NCBI GenBank assembly: GCA_947498325.1
Contig: CANMKE010000018.1
Location: forward strand, 39,571 to 103,570
Length of the DNA: 64,000 nucleotides
Origin: an uncultured Persicobacter sp.
GTDB lineage: Bacteria > Bacteroidota > Bacteroidia > Cytophagales > Cyclobacteriaceae
Direction of reading: 5' to 3'
The notes under the pieces are model-generated. The model was not told the origin of the DNA. It was given only the letters and a program-made list of their open reading frames with translations, and did not search any database. Positions 1 to 9,417 of this stretch are shown here, one piece after another. The position numbers and the translations under genes are program-made. The stretch's first letter is position 1. The number at the start of each line of letters is the position of its first letter.

Positions 1-269
1 ACACCAAGAAGGCAGGTACTGATTCCGATTTTTAATTTTTCAGACATATATTTTAAGGGAATTGATGTTGAATTGTATCCTACATAAACGGGATTTTTAG
101 GCGATGAAGTCATTCAATAGCCATATTTTTAAGCAATTCGTCCTTAATTCATGATTTTTCTAAACAATAATCTGAAAAAGAAGATACGTTCGGGCACGTA
201 AAAAAAGGCATAAAAAAAAATCCTTCCACGTGCGCGTGAAAGGATTTGAAAAAGGAGGTTTTTCTATAT
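1..269. other. Left-edge non-coding sequence
   Basis: No open frame with coding character is seen between the window edge and the amylase stop codon. The only recognisable element is the amylase terminator near its right end. The rest is AT-rich and may belong to the promoter or 3' region of a gene outside the window. Confidence 0.5.
212..250 (-). terminator. Intrinsic terminator of the amylase gene
   Basis: Read on the minus strand, an inverted repeat AAATCCTT/AAGGATTT with an inner CACG/CGTG pairing is followed by an uninterrupted run of nine T. It starts about 20 bp after the amylase stop codon. Confidence 0.85.
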
Positions 270-1955
270 TTATTTTTTCGATAACAGCACTACGCCTCTT
301 GTAGCGGTAACCGTTACTTGCTGATCCACGACCTTCACCGTTTTGCCTGAATAGTTGTCCAGCAACTCCGTTCCATTGGCAAAGACTTTCGCTACTGAAA
401 TTTTCGTTGGCTTGTTCGGTAAATCAAGTGCAACCACTACTTTATCCTGATAATCATCTGTCTCCAGAATTCTGCTGAATACATAAGGAGACTGTGAAAT
501 CATTTGATGACGACCCGCTCCAACAGCAGGGTGATTAACACGGAATTGTCCTAATTTCTGATAATGTTCCAATACCTCATCAACTTTAAAGCCGTTGCGC
601 TCTGTGTTGCCTTTGATCTCGTCCCAGTTCATGAAGGTTCTCAGGTTGGCATCACCATCAGCACCTTCGAAATGCAAAGGACGGATCGTTTCATCACCAT
701 AATAAACCTGCGAAGCACCAGGTGTCAATAACAATTTATTCGCTGACTCGAATGGACGCTTACGCTCCACATCAAACGGCTGTCCGTCATCATGAGAAGT
801 CAAATAATTCAATACCGATTTTCCTTCCAGCGAACTGTGAAGAATGGCATCGTATTTTTTGAAAATGGTTTCATAATCCAACTGTGCATCAGCCTTAAAT
901 TCAAAGTTGATCAAGCTCTTGAACCCATTTTGGAAGAAGTTCACGGTGGTGTCACCATAATCAAAATCCTGACCAGCACTGATGTTATAGTTATACACCT
1001 CTCCGACCATATAGAAATCATTTTGATCCAAAACTTGGTCAGGGTGTTCTTGCTTCCATGCTTTGAAAGCATCCGAAGCGATTTTTTTCAATTCATCCCA
1101 GATGCCCGCTTCGGTGTGTTTTACCGTATCGACACGGAAACCATCCACACCATAATCACGCACATAGTCCGATAACCATTTCATGATATAGAAACGTGGT
1201 GCACGAGGGTAACCCGTTTTGGCAAAGAACTCGTTCAGGCTTTTCACTTCCTGATCCAAGCGGCCTTCTTTCTCCCACTTTTCTTTCAACATTTTTGGCA
1301 AACGAACCTCCTGATCAGAGTTGGTCAGAACGTCTGGCAGGTTGTCCACCAAAGTACAATCCACAGTGTTGGTGTAATTGTCGTATTTACATTTTGGCTT
1401 CACACGCACCCAGTCACTTGGGTAAACAGGGTCCATTTTGGTTACAGGTCCTGTATGGTTGATCACCACATCCATCAAAATACGGATGCCGTGTTTGTGC
1501 GCCAAAGCGATCACTTCAGCCAAATCCTCTTTGGTGCCAAAGTTAGGATCCAAGGCTGTCCAGTCTTTAGCCCAATAGCCATGATAGGCGTAGGTATTGC
1601 CCGTGCCTTCATCCACAGAACCGTGAATTTGCTCTACAACAGGCGTAAACCAAATTGCATTAATGCCCAGTTTATCGAAATAACCTGACGCTATTTTTTC
1701 TTTGACCCCCTTAAGGTCACCCCCCATAAAGCCACGCAAAGGGCCTGTTGGTTTGGTTCTGTCAAAGTTTAAATCGTTACTCTTATCTCCGTTGTTAAAT
1801 CGGTCGGTCAATAAAAAATAAACGTTAGCGTTTTCCCACATGAAGGGCGTCTTGGTGTTTACACTGACGTCCGTTTGCTGTGATTGCTCATTGTTGCATG
1901 CGCCCAAGCCCAAACCGGCTAAAAGGCTGATGCCCAAAATCGTTTTCTTGATCAT
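270..1955 (-). CDS. Secreted alpha-amylase lipoprotein (GH13)
   Basis: This 561-residue protein should hydrolyse alpha-1,4-glucan links (starch or maltodextrin) at the cell envelope. The N-terminus is a lipoprotein signal with lipobox LGAC and lipidated Cys20. A GH13 barrel follows with all four conserved regions: DVVINH at 162-167, GFRVDTVKH at 272-280 with nucleophile Asp276, MVGEVYN with acid/base Glu319, and LTSHDDG with His388-Asp389. The last ~90 residues form the usual all-beta C domain. The gene stands alone between its own terminator and a non-coding stretch, with no SusC/SusD genes next to it. The exact substrate cannot be read from the sequence; family assignment is secure, lipoprotein location is inferred from the lipobox. 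Confidence 0.93.
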   Translation of the reverse strand: MIKKTILGISLLAGLGLGACNNEQSQQTDVSVNTKTPFMWENANVYFLLTDRFNNGDKSNDLNFDRTKPTGPLRGFMGGDLKGVKEKIASGYFDKLGINAIWFTPVVEQIHGSVDEGTGNTYAYHGYWAKDWTALDPNFGTKEDLAEVIALAHKHGIRILMDVVINHTGPVTKMDPVYPSDWVRVKPKCKYDNYTNTVDCTLVDNLPDVLTNSDQEVRLPKMLKEKWEKEGRLDQEVKSLNEFFAKTGYPRAPRFYIMKWLSDYVRDYGVDGFRVDTVKHTEAGIWDELKKIASDAFKAWKQEHPDQVLDQNDFYMVGEVYNYNISAGQDFDYGDTTVNFFQNGFKSLINFEFKADAQLDYETIFKKYDAILHSSLEGKSVLNYLTSHDDGQPFDVERKRPFESANKLLLTPGASQVYYGDETIRPLHFEGADGDANLRTFMNWDEIKGNTERNGFKVDEVLEHYQKLGQFRVNHPAVGAGRHQMISQSPYVFSRILETDDYQDKVVVALDLPNKPTKISVAKVFANGTELLDNYSGKTVKVVDQQVTVTATRGVVLLSKK

Positions 1956-2298
1956 AGGAATTATTTATAAATATTCATTGACAATTTAATGATAATTAGC
2001 TCAACAACTTCTGTTTGAAGGGACTGATTATGAACAATCAAATGCAAACGTATTCGAAAACAAGAAATGATAAATATTTGCTGCAATGAGTTCGAAAATG
2101 GCAAAATCATGCTGTTTTTCTGCCGTATTGCGCATCTCATCGCTACATTTGATTCCCGCTCAACCCTTCTCCTGCATTTTTCAGCGCCCTGTTTTAAAAC
2201 GAGCTTTGTCAAAAGCACGATGCTGAACAAGGGGCATTTTTTGAGGAAACAAAAACACCTCCCAAAGGGGAGGTGATTTTAGACGAGATTGAGAAATA
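1956..2298. other. Intergenic region, amylase promoter side
   Basis: This 343-bp stretch holds the amylase promoter (reading leftwards, AT-rich next to the start) and, at its right end, the terminator of the large secreted protein. No convincing gene is seen; short open frames on both strands lack coding character. Confidence 0.5.
2251..2276 (-). terminator. Intrinsic terminator of the malectin-domain protein gene
   Basis: The perfect stem CACCTCCC/GGGAGGTG is followed on the minus strand by TTTTTG. It lies about 25 bp beyond the stop codon of the 1612-residue protein. Confidence 0.82.
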
Positions 2299-5200
2299 TT
2301 ATCTTATTATAAATTTGCGGCTGTAATGTTGTCCATTACTGAACCAGTAGACGATATACACGCCTGAATTCAGTCGGTTGAGCTCATATTGCTGTCCTTC
2401 CGCAGAAGGGAAGGCGATCAGTTGCTGACCAGAAGTATTGACAATTTTTGCCATTCCGGCTTTGAAAAACTGAAGCTTTTCAGCAAAACCCTGAGTGTTT
2501 GAAATCACCTGTAATGGTGGTTGATTCAGCGCCTCTTCTTCGGCAAATGTTCGTAGATTTTGCGCTCCTGCAATCACCTCAATACCGTTGATCAGCGGGT
2601 TTTCTGTCACATGCTCAAGCTTAATATTGAGGTTGCCATCATTAACATTAACCACAGCGACTTTCTTGCCTCCTTTTTGGTGCCCGAAAGAGGTGATCAG
2701 GTCTAAATCATTGACCACGGTAACTCCTTCAGCCTCGATATCAAAAATTCTGTCGCCAGCATTTTTCGTTCCGCCGTAGGCATTCCCAAGATAGAAGACC
2801 ACCGTATAAGTGCCATTCTGCACTGGGAAGTTGTAGGTAATTTCATTGCCTCCGGCAGCATCCCATCGCTCATGTTTGAAAATAGCCGCAGGTACTCTGT
2901 TGGCATCCACCGAAGAATGTAAACTGCTAATATTACCAAAATAGGTGCTGTTACTGCCGCTGCTGTTCATGAAAGTGTAAGGTGCGCCTTTGGTATCAGC
3001 TGCCCAGTTCGGTCCGCCGTCAATGGCATTCACTGCAGGTCCACCAGCATTCACCCTATAGAGGATATTTGATCCGCCATCGTTATTGGTTCCTTCATCC
3101 ACCTGACCGTTACAGTTATTGTCCAGTCCGTCGAAAATCTCAGGAGCATTAGGATAAATCGAGTTGTCGCCATCGTCGCAGTCACCGCCATTGATGGAGT
3201 AACCTGCAGGTGTTGTGCTTGACTGAATGGTGTTATCATCTGTACCAAACCCATCACCGTCAGCATCCAGATAATAAGTGCTGGTTGTTGGCTGCCCGTC
3301 ATCGTCGCCAAGTATTTCAATACCGCAGATCAGCGGGTTCTCCACCTCGTGGCCGAAAGCGATCTTGATATTTCCGTTGGTAACATTGACCGTATAGCTG
3401 ACCGCTCCCCCGTTTCCAAATCCGAAAGCTGGGATCAGGTCAAAGTTATTCGAAACCACCTGACCGTTAATGATGATGTCAAAAACACGCTCACCTGGGT
3501 CGTTTGTTCCTGAGTATTTTGTACCCATATAAAGATTGACCACATAGCTGCCGTTGCTCACTGGGAAGGTATATTCCATTGGTGCACCTCCTGCCATATC
3601 CCAACGTTCATTGGTAAAGATTGAAGTCGGCACCTTCGCGCTATTGACAGAGCTGTGCAGGCTGGTAATTTTCCCAGCGTATACGCCATTGCTTCCCGCA
3701 GAAGACAGGTAAGCGCTTGGGTTGGCTTTGGTATCGGCAAACCAGCTGATGCCGCCATCTTTTGCTGCTACTGTTGGCCCACCAGCATTCACACGGTAAA
3801 TTGCGCCTGTAGCGGTTAGTCCTTCATCGATCTGCCCATTACAATTATTGTCGATGCCGTCAGCAACTTCAGTAGCCAAAGGATTAACATTTTTATTGGT
3901 GTCATCACAGTCATCGCTATTGGCCACATATCCTTGTGGTGCTGAAGCGGCCGTTTGACTGACCGAAGGGTTTCCGTAACCATCCTGATCGCTGTCCTGA
4001 TAATAGGTATTTTCAGTAACCGTTCCTGCGCCCAGTACCTCGATACCGTTCACGAGTGGGTTTTCCTGATTATGGATAAATTCAAGATCAAGAGCCCCGT
4101 CACTGACGTTGATGGTCAGCAATTTCACGCCTCCTTTTTTATGTCCGAAGGAAGCCACTGGGTCAAAATTACTGACCACCGTATTGCCTTCCGCTTTCAC
4201 GGAGTACACGCGGTCGCCAACATTATCTGTTCCCGAATAATTATTACCCAAGTATAAGGCCACCTGATATTCTCCATTGCTGACAGGAAAGCTATATTTC
4301 ATTGCTGAACCACCTGCGGCATCCCATCGCTCGGTATTGAAAATCCCTGCTGGTACTTTGGAGGCATCCACACTGCTGTGCAATGATGTTCCTGAGAAAC
4401 TTGCGGTGCTGTTAGAACCTGCGTTGGACAGGTAAGTGCTTTTTGCCGTTTTCGTATCAGCAGACCAGGCTTTTCCACCATCAATGGCATTGATCTGCCC
4501 ACCACCTGCATTGACACGGTATAACACATTGCCCTCAGGTGCTGGCGGAGGAGTACCATCCAGATAAGTCGCGTTCAGGAAGTCGAAAGTAGCTGGGAAC
4601 TCTTGCCCAGAGCCAAAACTCGTCCCGATAAAACCAATCGCTACGGGCTTGGCCGAAGACTGTAAAGCTGTTTTGAGGTTTCCTACGGCAGTATAAGTGG
4701 TCAGGGTGTTTTCTGCCTCATTATCGAATTTATATTTTACAACAATCTTGGCCGTGGCAGGATCCACCTCAAACATAAAGTCCATATTGGAATTCCCCTT
4801 GCCTGAAGCATAAAATTGCTGGAATGCTATTTGGCCATTGTTCTCGACCAAGACCTGAAATCCTCCCGCTTTTTTCACCAGCTTCAGGTAGTTGTCCTGA
4901 TCTCCAGTACCAATAAAAATCCCTTGTGATTCTGAATTTTTGTGGTCAAATAACGGTTCAATTGCACTGGCATGTACCAAAAATTTAGGCGTTGAAGCAG
5001 TTACTTTCAAACCATACTGATAGGCTTTTTCCTGATTGTTATAAACTGCATCGCCAGTGGTCTGATACATGGTTGTAGCGCCAATTGCCCCTCCAAGAAT
5101 ATCATCAATATCTGAATTGCTGGCATTGGGTTTGTCTTGCCAGTTCAGGTAATCATCATTGGGGTCATTGTTGGTCATCAGGCCAGTAAGCCCGAGCCCA

Positions 5201-7137
5201 AGAAAACCACCGAGTTGCTGATTTCCCGAGAATAATTCATTGGTAACGGGAAGATCAAAAGGCTGCCCCATTTGGAAGGGATCCTGAAAATCTGGAATAC
5301 CATCATTATCATCATCAGGGTCATTTAAGTCAGAGATTTTATCTCCGTCGAAATCAAGTGGAGTCGATGCTCCAGAGCAGTAATCCTTACCGTTGTCAAT
5401 CTCATCCTGGTTCGTGAAACCATCTTTATCGTAATCGGCATTTGGGTTGAAGCTGGCATCATTCTGCGCCACACATTCGTCGTTGTTGTTGGTCCCACCA
5501 TAATCTGACGGCTCCAGAATCACGATCGATGAACCAAAAGTAGCAACCCATATAGTACCCGGGAATTTTTCATTATCCGACAGACATTCGATGCCCAAAG
5601 GATAACCGTCCACACTATATTTGTTGGACTCCACCTTATTCACAGAACCATTAGCATTCAGGGTGATTTCATGTAATGTTCCGCCCTGATTACGTCCTGC
5701 CAATAATTTCCCTTTCATTTTACCGCCAAAATTGGACGCTGTATATTCTTCTACAGGATTCGTGTTGTTTTCCAATATCGTCACTGCACCATCGTCTGTC
5801 GGGTTTTTATAGTCCCCTTCAATAGGATTCGCCATATTGGCAGGTACAGGAGGCCAATCAAAAGGAAGTGTTGTGTTTTTCTTGCTCAGTCCTTCCCATT
5901 TGTTTCGGAAAACACCACCTGCTACGCCGTTATTTCCACCATTTTCTGAATCGTGGGTATAGAGTCCTGCGCCCGTCGGGTTGGCCCGTACCGGACAAGG
6001 GTGTCCTCCATAAAACGTTCCGGGCACATAATTCTGCAATGTTTTTCCACTGCCGACACCCGTAATCAAATGCAGGTGATCTTTATTATTCACAAAACCT
6101 GGTTGCGAAGGCTGAAATTCGTTGGTCGCATTTCCCTGCGGACCTTCATTTTTCGGGTAACCGCCCCAGCCACCGTTGGCGCCATTATCTGTGGCATACA
6201 ATCGTCCTGATTCCGTAAGTACCAGATCAAAAGTATTACGAAAACCTGGTGCAAAAACCTGCACAGGGCCACCTGCTACTACTTTGGCCTGATTCAATCC
6301 ATCGTTTCCACCAAAAGGGTCACCGACATCAATCCCATTATACCCAGGAGCTGTCGGACTGTTAATCCCATTGGCATTGTTTCTAGTCGGGTCATCGAGT
6401 GTAGGAATATCATAAATATACTGATTATTGCCGCTGCCTTTAATCGGCATCGCATTAATCTGATTTAAATCCACGGACAAAATCGCTGCTGCAAGTGCAT
6501 ATTCAGTGATATAGGCAAAATTCGGAGAAGGCGCCCCTGCATTGGTATTTCCGCCGGAACAGACCAGCAAATAAGGTTTGCCATTCATATTCACCACCTC
6601 AAGATTGTTGGTAGAGTGGTTTTCCTCTGAACGGGGCAAGCCTCGTACAATGTCCACTTTGTTCCAACTTCCATTACCATTTTTGGTCAGGCGGCTAATA
6701 ATGCCGGAGTTGGTGTCCAAATTAACATCGCCGGCATTTCCTGCCCCAAAGCGAATATCAGAAGACGTTACATATACTTCCGGATTGGCGGCGGATCCAC
6801 TCACGGTGATGCCCGTTACCAAACGCGCCGACGACCCAATATTGGTACCGTCATCGTTATGGTTGGTAATGCTCTGTACCGAGTTAATAACCTGCTCATT
6901 GGTTACCGTGTAACTGTTCGTTCCATTGCGGTTAATCGTCAGTACTTTGATCTTTCCGGAAACTTCAGCAACATACAGTTTACCGTCGGGCCCAAACTTA
7001 AGGCTTGTAGGACTGCTGATGTTGAGGTTCTTTAGATTTGATTTATTAAAAGAAACATTTTGTGCCCAGGCACTTGTGGTCAAAAGAAGCAAATAGACTA
7101 TCGCCCACAGCTTCCTGGTTAGTAAGTTTTTTCTCAT
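2299..7137 (-). CDS. Giant type IX-secreted protein: beta-propeller, TSP3, three malectin-like domains, sorting domain
   Basis: This 1612-residue protein has a Sec signal peptide ending in SAWAQ. Residues ~30-540 resemble a sugar dehydrogenase/NHL-type beta-propeller (FGPDGKLYVAEVSGKI near the start). Residues ~555-615 are Asp-rich calcium-binding thrombospondin type 3 repeats. A region at ~640-865 may be a lectin-like sandwich. Three malectin-like carbohydrate-binding domains begin near 871, 1112 and 1359, each opening with YRVNAGG. They are separated by two MopE-type metal-binding motifs (DGIDNNCNGQIDEG and a close variant). The last ~70 residues form a type IX sorting domain ending in YSRKFIIR. 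It is probably exported through the Por system and bound to the surface or released, where it may bind or oxidise sugars. The enzyme activity is inference; secretion and domain order are well supported. Confidence 0.85.
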   Translation of the reverse strand: MRKNLLTRKLWAIVYLLLLTTSAWAQNVSFNKSNLKNLNISSPTSLKFGPDGKLYVAEVSGKIKVLTINRNGTNSYTVTNEQVINSVQSITNHNDDGTNIGSSARLVTGITVSGSAANPEVYVTSSDIRFGAGNAGDVNLDTNSGIISRLTKNGNGSWNKVDIVRGLPRSEENHSTNNLEVVNMNGKPYLLVCSGGNTNAGAPSPNFAYITEYALAAAILSVDLNQINAMPIKGSGNNQYIYDIPTLDDPTRNNANGINSPTAPGYNGIDVGDPFGGNDGLNQAKVVAGGPVQVFAPGFRNTFDLVLTESGRLYATDNGANGGWGGYPKNEGPQGNATNEFQPSQPGFVNNKDHLHLITGVGSGKTLQNYVPGTFYGGHPCPVRANPTGAGLYTHDSENGGNNGVAGGVFRNKWEGLSKKNTTLPFDWPPVPANMANPIEGDYKNPTDDGAVTILENNTNPVEEYTASNFGGKMKGKLLAGRNQGGTLHEITLNANGSVNKVESNKYSVDGYPLGIECLSDNEKFPGTIWVATFGSSIVILEPSDYGGTNNNDECVAQNDASFNPNADYDKDGFTNQDEIDNGKDYCSGASTPLDFDGDKISDLNDPDDDNDGIPDFQDPFQMGQPFDLPVTNELFSGNQQLGGFLGLGLTGLMTNNDPNDDYLNWQDKPNASNSDIDDILGGAIGATTMYQTTGDAVYNNQEKAYQYGLKVTASTPKFLVHASAIEPLFDHKNSESQGIFIGTGDQDNYLKLVKKAGGFQVLVENNGQIAFQQFYASGKGNSNMDFMFEVDPATAKIVVKYKFDNEAENTLTTYTAVGNLKTALQSSAKPVAIGFIGTSFGSGQEFPATFDFLNATYLDGTPPPAPEGNVLYRVNAGGGQINAIDGGKAWSADTKTAKSTYLSNAGSNSTASFSGTSLHSSVDASKVPAGIFNTERWDAAGGSAMKYSFPVSNGEYQVALYLGNNYSGTDNVGDRVYSVKAEGNTVVSNFDPVASFGHKKGGVKLLTINVSDGALDLEFIHNQENPLVNGIEVLGAGTVTENTYYQDSDQDGYGNPSVSQTAASAPQGYVANSDDCDDTNKNVNPLATEVADGIDNNCNGQIDEGLTATGAIYRVNAGGPTVAAKDGGISWFADTKANPSAYLSSAGSNGVYAGKITSLHSSVNSAKVPTSIFTNERWDMAGGAPMEYTFPVSNGSYVVNLYMGTKYSGTNDPGERVFDIIINGQVVSNNFDLIPAFGFGNGGAVSYTVNVTNGNIKIAFGHEVENPLICGIEILGDDDGQPTTSTYYLDADGDGFGTDDNTIQSSTTPAGYSINGGDCDDGDNSIYPNAPEIFDGLDNNCNGQVDEGTNNDGGSNILYRVNAGGPAVNAIDGGPNWAADTKGAPYTFMNSSGSNSTYFGNISSLHSSVDANRVPAAIFKHERWDAAGGNEITYNFPVQNGTYTVVFYLGNAYGGTKNAGDRIFDIEAEGVTVVNDLDLITSFGHQKGGKKVAVVNVNDGNLNIKLEHVTENPLINGIEVIAGAQNLRTFAEEEALNQPPLQVISNTQGFAEKLQFFKAGMAKIVNTSGQQLIAFPSAEGQQYELNRLNSGVYIVYWFSNGQHYSRKFIIR

Positions 7138-7731
7138 CGTCGTCTTGGTATTAGTTTTCTCAAGATTATAACAGCAGAAAATCCATGTAAGTTTTTTATT
7201 TATTTGTAAACTATTCCTTTACCCACAAAAAGCAGGAATAGCCCATGAAATAGCCCTAAAGATGGATAAATGAATTTCAGCCCCAATGAACAAACCCATT
7301 TCAGGAAGAAATAAAGGCCAAAGGTCAAGAGAGATCATGTAAGATATGATGCGAAAAATAAATGTCATATTCAGAATCAGTAATTCTTATCAGTATTGAA
7401 ATATTACTATTTTGATGAACGTTCAGCCTTATACCCCCTATTTATAGACTTCGCCTCTTTTTACTTAAATGTAAGGTCGGACAGACACTCTCCAAGTTTG
7501 AGCCCGATAAAAAAGCTCAAAACAGCCACTATCCCCATTTTTAACAACACCAATGGTACAGGCTTGCGTGTACTTTAATTTTGCCCCGACACAAATTTCA
7601 GGCAGTAATTCATCTATGTTCCCTAAAAAGTACCTGATAAAAAAGTAACCCCTACTTCGTCCTGTTTTTCTGACAGACATCAGTCGTATATACTGTTGAA
7701 CATTTTTCGCCTATCCTAAACGTTATCCTAT
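7138..7731. other. Divergent promoter region
   Basis: This 594-bp region separates the leftward malectin-domain gene from the rightward porin operon and should hold both promoters. It is AT-rich near 7180-7220 and 7320-7410. No gene, repeat or clear operator was recognised. Confidence 0.45.
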
Positions 7732-8940
7732 ATGAACAAAACTTTTACTTTCCCCTTGCTTTTAGCCCTGATTTGGCTCGCTGACTATCAACCACTGAGC
7801 GCCCAGTCTTCGTCCAGCTATAATATTCGCTATTTTGCACATACTGGCGGGACTTACAGCAACAATATCCAGCAGGGCAATCATGATACCGACGTCAAGT
7901 TTGATCAGGCGGTCTTTACCATCATGAGTACCGCATCGTTTGGTGAAAAACTGACCTTCCTGGGCGAATTCACCCTGGAGAACTCCTTTAATGCTACTGA
8001 AAAGGAACTGGAGTTTAAGCCTAACCTGCACCGCTTGTTCATGAAATACAATTTCAGTGATTACCTTGCTGTGATGGTCGGGAAATCGACCCTGCCGGTC
8101 GGTTACTGGAATAATAATTTTTATCGTGGTGGGGAAATTACCCAACCGACCATCGGCCGACCATCCTTTTTGCAGGAAAATTCCTATACGCACATCACCG
8201 ACTACACTGTTATGCTTGAAGGTGGGGGAATTTCACGGTTCAATATGGGGTACTCAGCTTATGCTTTCACCGGCCGGGCGAGTCAGTACCTTAATACTTT
8301 AAAAGGTGTTGGTTTTGGACTTGATTTGCATGCTGAGCCTATCGAGAGTCTGAGAATTGGCTACTCCTATAAGCATGATCCTATTCCCGCCGACCCTCTA
8401 CATGCGCAAGCCCTGAGCACACTCGGAGAGAACGGCATGGTGCTCGCCATCATCGACCCCGCAAGTACGGGCCTCGGAATTACCACCAACAGAGAAGGAA
8501 TTTATCGGGCGATTTTTCAGAATCATGACATTAAAACCAATGCTTTCTCTGTGGTATATATGGATGGGATGCTCCCATTGGAACTGATCACAGAGTATCA
8601 TATGTCGAACTGGGAGGCCAACGACCCTGACCACCCGGTAAAGCAGGGTGTTATTCAGGATGATTTTTTCTTCTATGCAGGATATCACATCAAAAAACTG
8701 ACCCCATATCTGACCTACTCTTATGAGCAATTTATTGTCGACTACCCTACCACAAGGCTTGTCAATGAGTACGTCAATGCCTATGGTGTCGGGATGCGAT
8801 ATAGCTTCACCCCTAATGCCATTGTGAAACTCGAGTACAAATACAGCGCAGACTACCAGGCGCCGTTTTCGGGGAATCAGCCCGTTCCAAGTTCCAATTT
8901 CAACCATTGGGCAGGATTTCAGATTGCAGTCGGATTTTAA
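7732..8940 (+). CDS. Outer membrane porin-like beta-barrel protein
   Basis: This 402-residue protein carries a Sec signal peptide (cleavage near LSAQ). The body alternates short amphipathic strands with aromatic girdle residues and turns, as in phosphate-selective (OprO/OprP-like) porins. Examples are LTFLGEFTLENSFN and the C-terminal strand WAGFQIAVGF, which ends in Phe as outer membrane proteins do. It is the first gene of a tight three-gene run with a phosphate-binding-like protein 12 bp downstream, which suggests uptake or sensing of an anion. Substrate is inference; a general porin role is also possible. Confidence 0.75.
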   Translation: MNKTFTFPLLLALIWLADYQPLSAQSSSSYNIRYFAHTGGTYSNNIQQGNHDTDVKFDQAVFTIMSTASFGEKLTFLGEFTLENSFNATEKELEFKPNLHRLFMKYNFSDYLAVMVGKSTLPVGYWNNNFYRGGEITQPTIGRPSFLQENSYTHITDYTVMLEGGGISRFNMGYSAYAFTGRASQYLNTLKGVGFGLDLHAEPIESLRIGYSYKHDPIPADPLHAQALSTLGENGMVLAIIDPASTGLGITTNREGIYRAIFQNHDIKTNAFSVVYMDGMLPLELITEYHMSNWEANDPDHPVKQGVIQDDFFFYAGYHIKKLTPYLTYSYEQFIVDYPTTRLVNEYVNAYGVGMRYSFTPNAIVKLEYKYSADYQAPFSGNQPVPSSNFNHWAGFQIAVGF

Positions 8941-8952
8941 TCAACGCACACC

Positions 8953-9417
8953 ATGAAGAATACATTATATCTCTCTTTTATAGTGGCCCTGTTCGCATCA
9001 GTCGCCCTATTGTCGCCCGCCCAGCCTGCTTATGCCCAGACGCAGGTGGCCGTCATTGTCAATCCCAATAATCCCGTCACGAGCCTCGATGCCGGAAAGG
9101 TCCGCTTGTTCTGGCTACGGCGCATCAAGAAACGATGGCCCAATAACAATAAGTTTATCCGCCCTGCGGACTACAACTTTAAATGCCCGGAACAGCAGGA
9201 GTTTTACAGTAAAATACTGAAGATGAATTCCGATAAAGTGGAGAAGTACTTTATGACCCGCCAGTATCAGAATGCTGAAAAACCACAAGACAAATTCGGC
9301 AGTGCTAAGGAAGTCATCGATTTTGTGAGTAAAAATGAGGGGGCGATAGGTTTTGTTGCCGTGAAGGATATTCAGGATGCAAAAAAAGTAAAAGTGGTCT
9401 TTAAAATGAATCAATAA
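8953..9417 (+). CDS. Small PstS-like periplasmic substrate-binding protein
   Basis: This 154-residue protein has a signal peptide (cleavage near PAYAQ). The mature part resembles the short phosphate ABC transporter substrate-binding-like proteins: VAVIVNPNNP at the start, a central LFWLRRIKKRWPN segment, and NEGAIGFVAVKDI near the end. It is about half the length of true PstS and no permease or ATPase gene is nearby. A role as periplasmic ligand sensor for the following HAMP-GAF protein is therefore more likely than transport. Its TAA stop shares one base with the next ATG (TAATG), indicating translational coupling. Confidence 0.75.
   Translation: MKNTLYLSFIVALFASVALLSPAQPAYAQTQVAVIVNPNNPVTSLDAGKVRLFWLRRIKKRWPNNNKFIRPADYNFKCPEQQEFYSKILKMNSDKVEKYFMTRQYQNAEKPQDKFGSAKEVIDFVSKNEGAIGFVAVKDIQDAKKVKVVFKMNQ

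Noticed and set aside
7396..7578. 60-codon open frame upstream of the porin
   Set aside because: Low-complexity translation without family and located in the divergent promoter region.
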